Below, in pieces: positions 62,407-64,000 of a stretch of DNA of 64,000 bases. The notes below the pieces were generated by a model. That model was given only the letters and a program-made list of their open reading frames with translations. It made no database searches and was not told where the DNA came from. The DNA is from Tenacibaculum aquimarinum (GTDB lineage Bacteria > Bacteroidota > Bacteroidia > Flavobacteriales > Flavobacteriaceae). A program made the translations under genes and the position numbers. The DNA is taken from positions 248,001-312,000 of the forward strand of contig NZ_JAKGSC010000002.1 of assembly GCF_022478115.1 (NCBI RefSeq), in the 5' to 3' direction. Every line of letters begins with the position of its first letter. Within the stretch, counting starts at the first letter, position 1.

Positions 62407-62802
62407 ATGAAAAAAATATATTTATTTATAGCTTTAGTACTATTCGTTTTAACTAGCAATGCTCAAAAACACAAAGAGTATTATGATAGTGGAAAATTAA
62501 AAATATACGGAACGAAAAAAAATGATAAAAAGACGGGACAATGGAAATATTATTACAATAATGGAACTCTAAGAATTATTGGAAAATATAAGGATGGAAA
62601 AGATATAGGTGTATGGAAGTATTATCACCAAAATGGTGCGTTAAGAGCAATTGGGAATTATGAAAATGGTAAAATGGCAGGTCTTTGGAAATACTATCAC
62701 AATAATGGGGAACTAAATAAAATTGGAGAAAAAGAAAATGGTGAAGATGTAGGTGAATGGAAATACTATGATGAGAGTGGTAAGCTTAAAAAAAGAAAAT
62801 GA
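62407..62802 (+). CDS. Exported MORN-repeat (YwqK-like) protein
   Basis: From the ATG at 62407 the protein has 131 residues, with a signal peptide (MKKIYLFIALVLFVLTSNAQ). An earlier ATG at 62320 would place the signal peptide internally and is not favoured. Four to five MORN-type repeats follow: TGQWKYYYNNGTLRIIGKYK, IGVWKYYHQNGALRAIGNYE, AGLWKYYHNNGELNKIGEKE, and VGEWKYYDESGKL. These are of the toxin-antitoxin-named YwqK family, but no toxin gene is next to it. The 3' end overlaps the truncated NTF2-like ORF. Confidence 0.85.
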   Translation: MKKIYLFIALVLFVLTSNAQKHKEYYDSGKLKIYGTKKNDKKTGQWKYYYNNGTLRIIGKYKDGKDIGVWKYYHQNGALRAIGNYENGKMAGLWKYYHNNGELNKIGEKENGEDVGEWKYYDESGKLKKRK

Positions 62803-63148
62803 TAAAGAGGCAATAGCACGTATAATTAATTACTATTTAGATGGGACACGAAGCGACAACCCAGATTTGATGAGAAAAGCATTTCAGCCAGATGTAACTT
62901 TGAAGTTTATAGATAAAGAAGGTTCATATAAAATGATACCAATAAAAAAGTTTTTCTCATATTTCACAAATACTAAAAGTAGATTATTTGAAAACAAAAT
63001 ATACTACATAGATATTTCAGGATCAACAGCAAATGTAAAACTTACTGCAAAATATGAGGCATATAAATATATTGACTACATGAATATTCTTAAAACTAAA
63101 AATGGATGGAAAATTGTCAGCAAAATTTCACATCAAGATTTTTTATGA
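62753..63148 (+). pseudogene. NTF2-like (putative lumazine-binding) protein, 5'-truncated
   Basis: The family homology begins at ENDKEAIARIINYYLDGTRS and runs to the end (MNILKTKNGWKIVSKISHQD), a near-complete NTF2-like domain. The only in-frame start before it is an ATG at 62753 inside the MORN gene, which would give a leader (MNGNTMMRVVSLKK) that is just the MORN gene read in another frame. Relatives have a signal peptide directly before this region. A deletion joining the MORN gene to the middle of this gene explains it. It could still be translated from 62753. Confidence 0.65.
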
Positions 63149-63306
63149 TCACAATAACGTTTTCCAACAAAGAAATACTTTAAAAACTACTAAATTAAAC
63201 TTAAGTCCTGTATAATAAATAGCTTGTAGAATGTTCCTTGGATATTTTACATAATGACAAATTATAGCTACACAATAATAAATACAACTACGAAGCCACA
63301 ATTAGC

Positions 63307-63361
63307 TTGACATAATTGCTATCGATATAAATCTGCGACGTTATATCTGCAATTATGTCAA
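63307..63361. repeat. 55-bp bipartite inverted repeat (cruciform-like)
   Basis: Outer arms TTGACATAATTGC (63307-63319) and GCAATTATGTCAA (63349-63361) are a perfect 13-bp pair. Inner arms GATATAA (63324-63330) and TTATATC (63341-63347) are a perfect 7-bp pair. Unpaired bases between the stems are four on the left and one on the right; the loop is ATCTGCGACG. Confidence 0.8.
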
Positions 63362-63411
63362 ATATCGCCCAAAAGCACTATTTCGCTAATTGCTATAAAA
63401 TGCACTATAAT
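63359..63411 (+). repeat. Dispersed repeat, copy B
   Basis: CAAATATCGCCCAAAAGCAC and the following TATTTCGCTAATTGCTATAA, AATGCACTATAAT match copy A at 56121-56171. It adjoins the inverted repeat at 63307-63361. Confidence 0.75.
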
Positions 63412-63495
63412 TAATATTATGTTAAATAGGTTTTATAATATGTATTTAGCATACATACTTTTAATTTAAAGATCATATTTAATTTCATAGTAAAA

Positions 63496-64000
63496 TTATT
63501 TTTGTGTTGGTACACTCGCTTTATAAATTTCTACAGTTTTGTTAGAAGTAATTGTATAGCTAGTATTTGCTTTTATTAAAATAGACTGACCTTTTTTAAG
63601 TTTATACTTTTTATCATTTTGATGTATTGTTGCAAAACCATTTAAAGCAATTAATATCTCAACAGAATTAGAAATTGAATTATGAGTTTTAGAGTTATCC
63701 AATTCAATTTTACTTAATTCAAAATCTTTTGCTGTAGTATTGTAAACAACTTCAGAATTCAATTCATTTTTATTACCATTTAAAATTTCTGGTATCGTTT
63801 CTTCAAATTTAGTATTCTTTAAAAGTTCCACAACATCTATATGTTTAGTTGTTAAACCACCTCTTAAAACATTGTCAGAATTTGCCATTAGCTCAATATT
63901 TTTACCTTCTAAATATGCATGTGGTACGCCAGCATCTTGAAATACAGCCTCCCCTTTTGACACATTTAAAATATTAAAAAAATAAATTGAAAAAATGCCT
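63496..64000 (-). CDS. manA: Mannose-6-phosphate isomerase, class I, C-terminal part (partial)
   Basis: The last 168 codons of ManA, entering from the right edge. The frame continues upstream of the GTG at 63963 as GIFSIYFFNILNVSKGEAVF without a stop, so the gene is cut by the window and does not start here. GEAVFQDAGVPHAYLEG and ANSDNVLRGGLTTKHIDV are class I signatures near the active site; the C-terminal cupin (about the last 75 residues) follows. It interconverts mannose-6-phosphate and fructose-6-phosphate using zinc. The N-terminal metal-binding part is outside the window. Confidence 0.93.
   Translation of the reverse strand, partial: GIFSIYFFNILNVSKGEAVFQDAGVPHAYLEGKNIELMANSDNVLRGGLTTKHIDVVELLKNTKFEETIPEILNGNKNELNSEVVYNTTAKDFELSKIELDNSKTHNSISNSVEILIALNGFATIHQNDKKYKLKKGQSILIKANTSYTITSNKTVEIYKASVPTQK

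Larger units (their letters stand above)
63149..63495. other. 347-bp gene-free stretch with inverted repeat and repeat copy B
   Basis: No ORF. It contains a bipartite 55-bp inverted repeat (63307-63361) and, overlapping its right end, repeat copy B (63359-63411). The rest is AT-rich without recognised signals; no terminator of manA is obvious. Confidence 0.6.

Noticed and set aside
62407..62802. MORN/YwqK protein as the antitoxin of a toxin-antitoxin pair
   Set aside because: It has a signal peptide and no toxin-like gene is adjacent; the family name alone is not evidence.
63307..63361. Calling the inverted repeat a true integron attC site
   Set aside because: The canonical core-site ends are missing and no integrase is visible; only the two-stem architecture is similar.
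1..64000. tRNA, rRNA, CRISPR arrays, transposases, prophage
   Set aside because: Intergenic regions were read on both strands; no cloverleaf with T-loop consensus, no regularly spaced repeats and no transposase or phage structural ORF was found.

Overview
The window looks like chromosomal DNA of a marine-type member of the Flavobacteriaceae (Bacteroidota). It is very AT-rich. Several genes sit behind Bacteroidota-type promoter boxes (TAnnTTTG, in one case exactly 20 nt after TTTG), and Shine-Dalgarno sites are inconspicuous. Typical families include TonB-dependent receptors with carboxypeptidase-like N-domains, a FecI/FecR pair, a serC-serA-DUF1015 cluster, DUF6515 and NTF2-like proteins. No rRNA, tRNA, CRISPR array, transposase or phage gene was seen.

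Layout. 1-4.7 kb (minus): N-terminus of a voltage-gated K+ channel leaving the left edge, then two exported cysteine peptidases, a caspase-like protein with three repeated beta-sandwich domains and a papain-like protein with a DUF4384-like tail. 4.7-11.3 kb: exonuclease, YggS, DUF1015, SerA, SerC and acyl-CoA reductase on the minus strand, divergent from a 2[4Fe-4S] ferredoxin. 11.5-19.0 kb (minus): ECF sigma factor, FecR anti-sigma factor, an STN-containing TonB receptor and a paralogous receptor without STN. 19.1-33.4 kb: housekeeping genes: YchF, thioesterase, two DEAD-box helicases, a cold-shock protein, LysM protein, glutaminase, transporters, a ThiE/TenI-like protein, and a single-domain helicase relative that has lost its catalytic motifs.

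33.4-38.7 kb: a decayed EF-hand-like lipoprotein gene, a DUF6515 protein, and an SGNH esterase divergent from an ABC transporter pair, the same arrangement as tesA/ybbA-ybbP in enterobacteria. 38.7-51.8 kb: small redox and stress modules, each with its own regulator: HxlR/nitroreductase/cupin; AraC/enoyl-CoA hydratase/2OG-Fe(II) oxygenase/SDR; MarC/KefF-like/KefC-like/AraC; and a TetR/nitroreductase/DJ-1 operon with a palindrome in the TetR promoter.

52.0-55.8 kb (minus): a compact light-response operon in the order DUF2452, TIGR03643, cryptochrome/photolyase, a 43-residue DUF2256 zinc-ribbon protein, and a PhrB-like photolyase. By comparison with a remembered PhrB sequence, the last lacks all four Fe-S ligands of that family while keeping the catalytic His-His motif.

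56.1-63.4 kb: a degenerating accessory segment between two copies of a ~52-bp repeat. It holds a 5'-truncated TolB/TPR/AraC regulator, a chimeric acetyltransferase pseudogene, a truncated membrane-protein gene, a 5'-truncated NTF2-like gene, and intact small genes (MDR oxidoreductase, barrel protein, CPBP protease, tautomerase, GNAT, MORN protein). The right edge cuts into manA. Names rest on motifs read by eye; no database search was possible.
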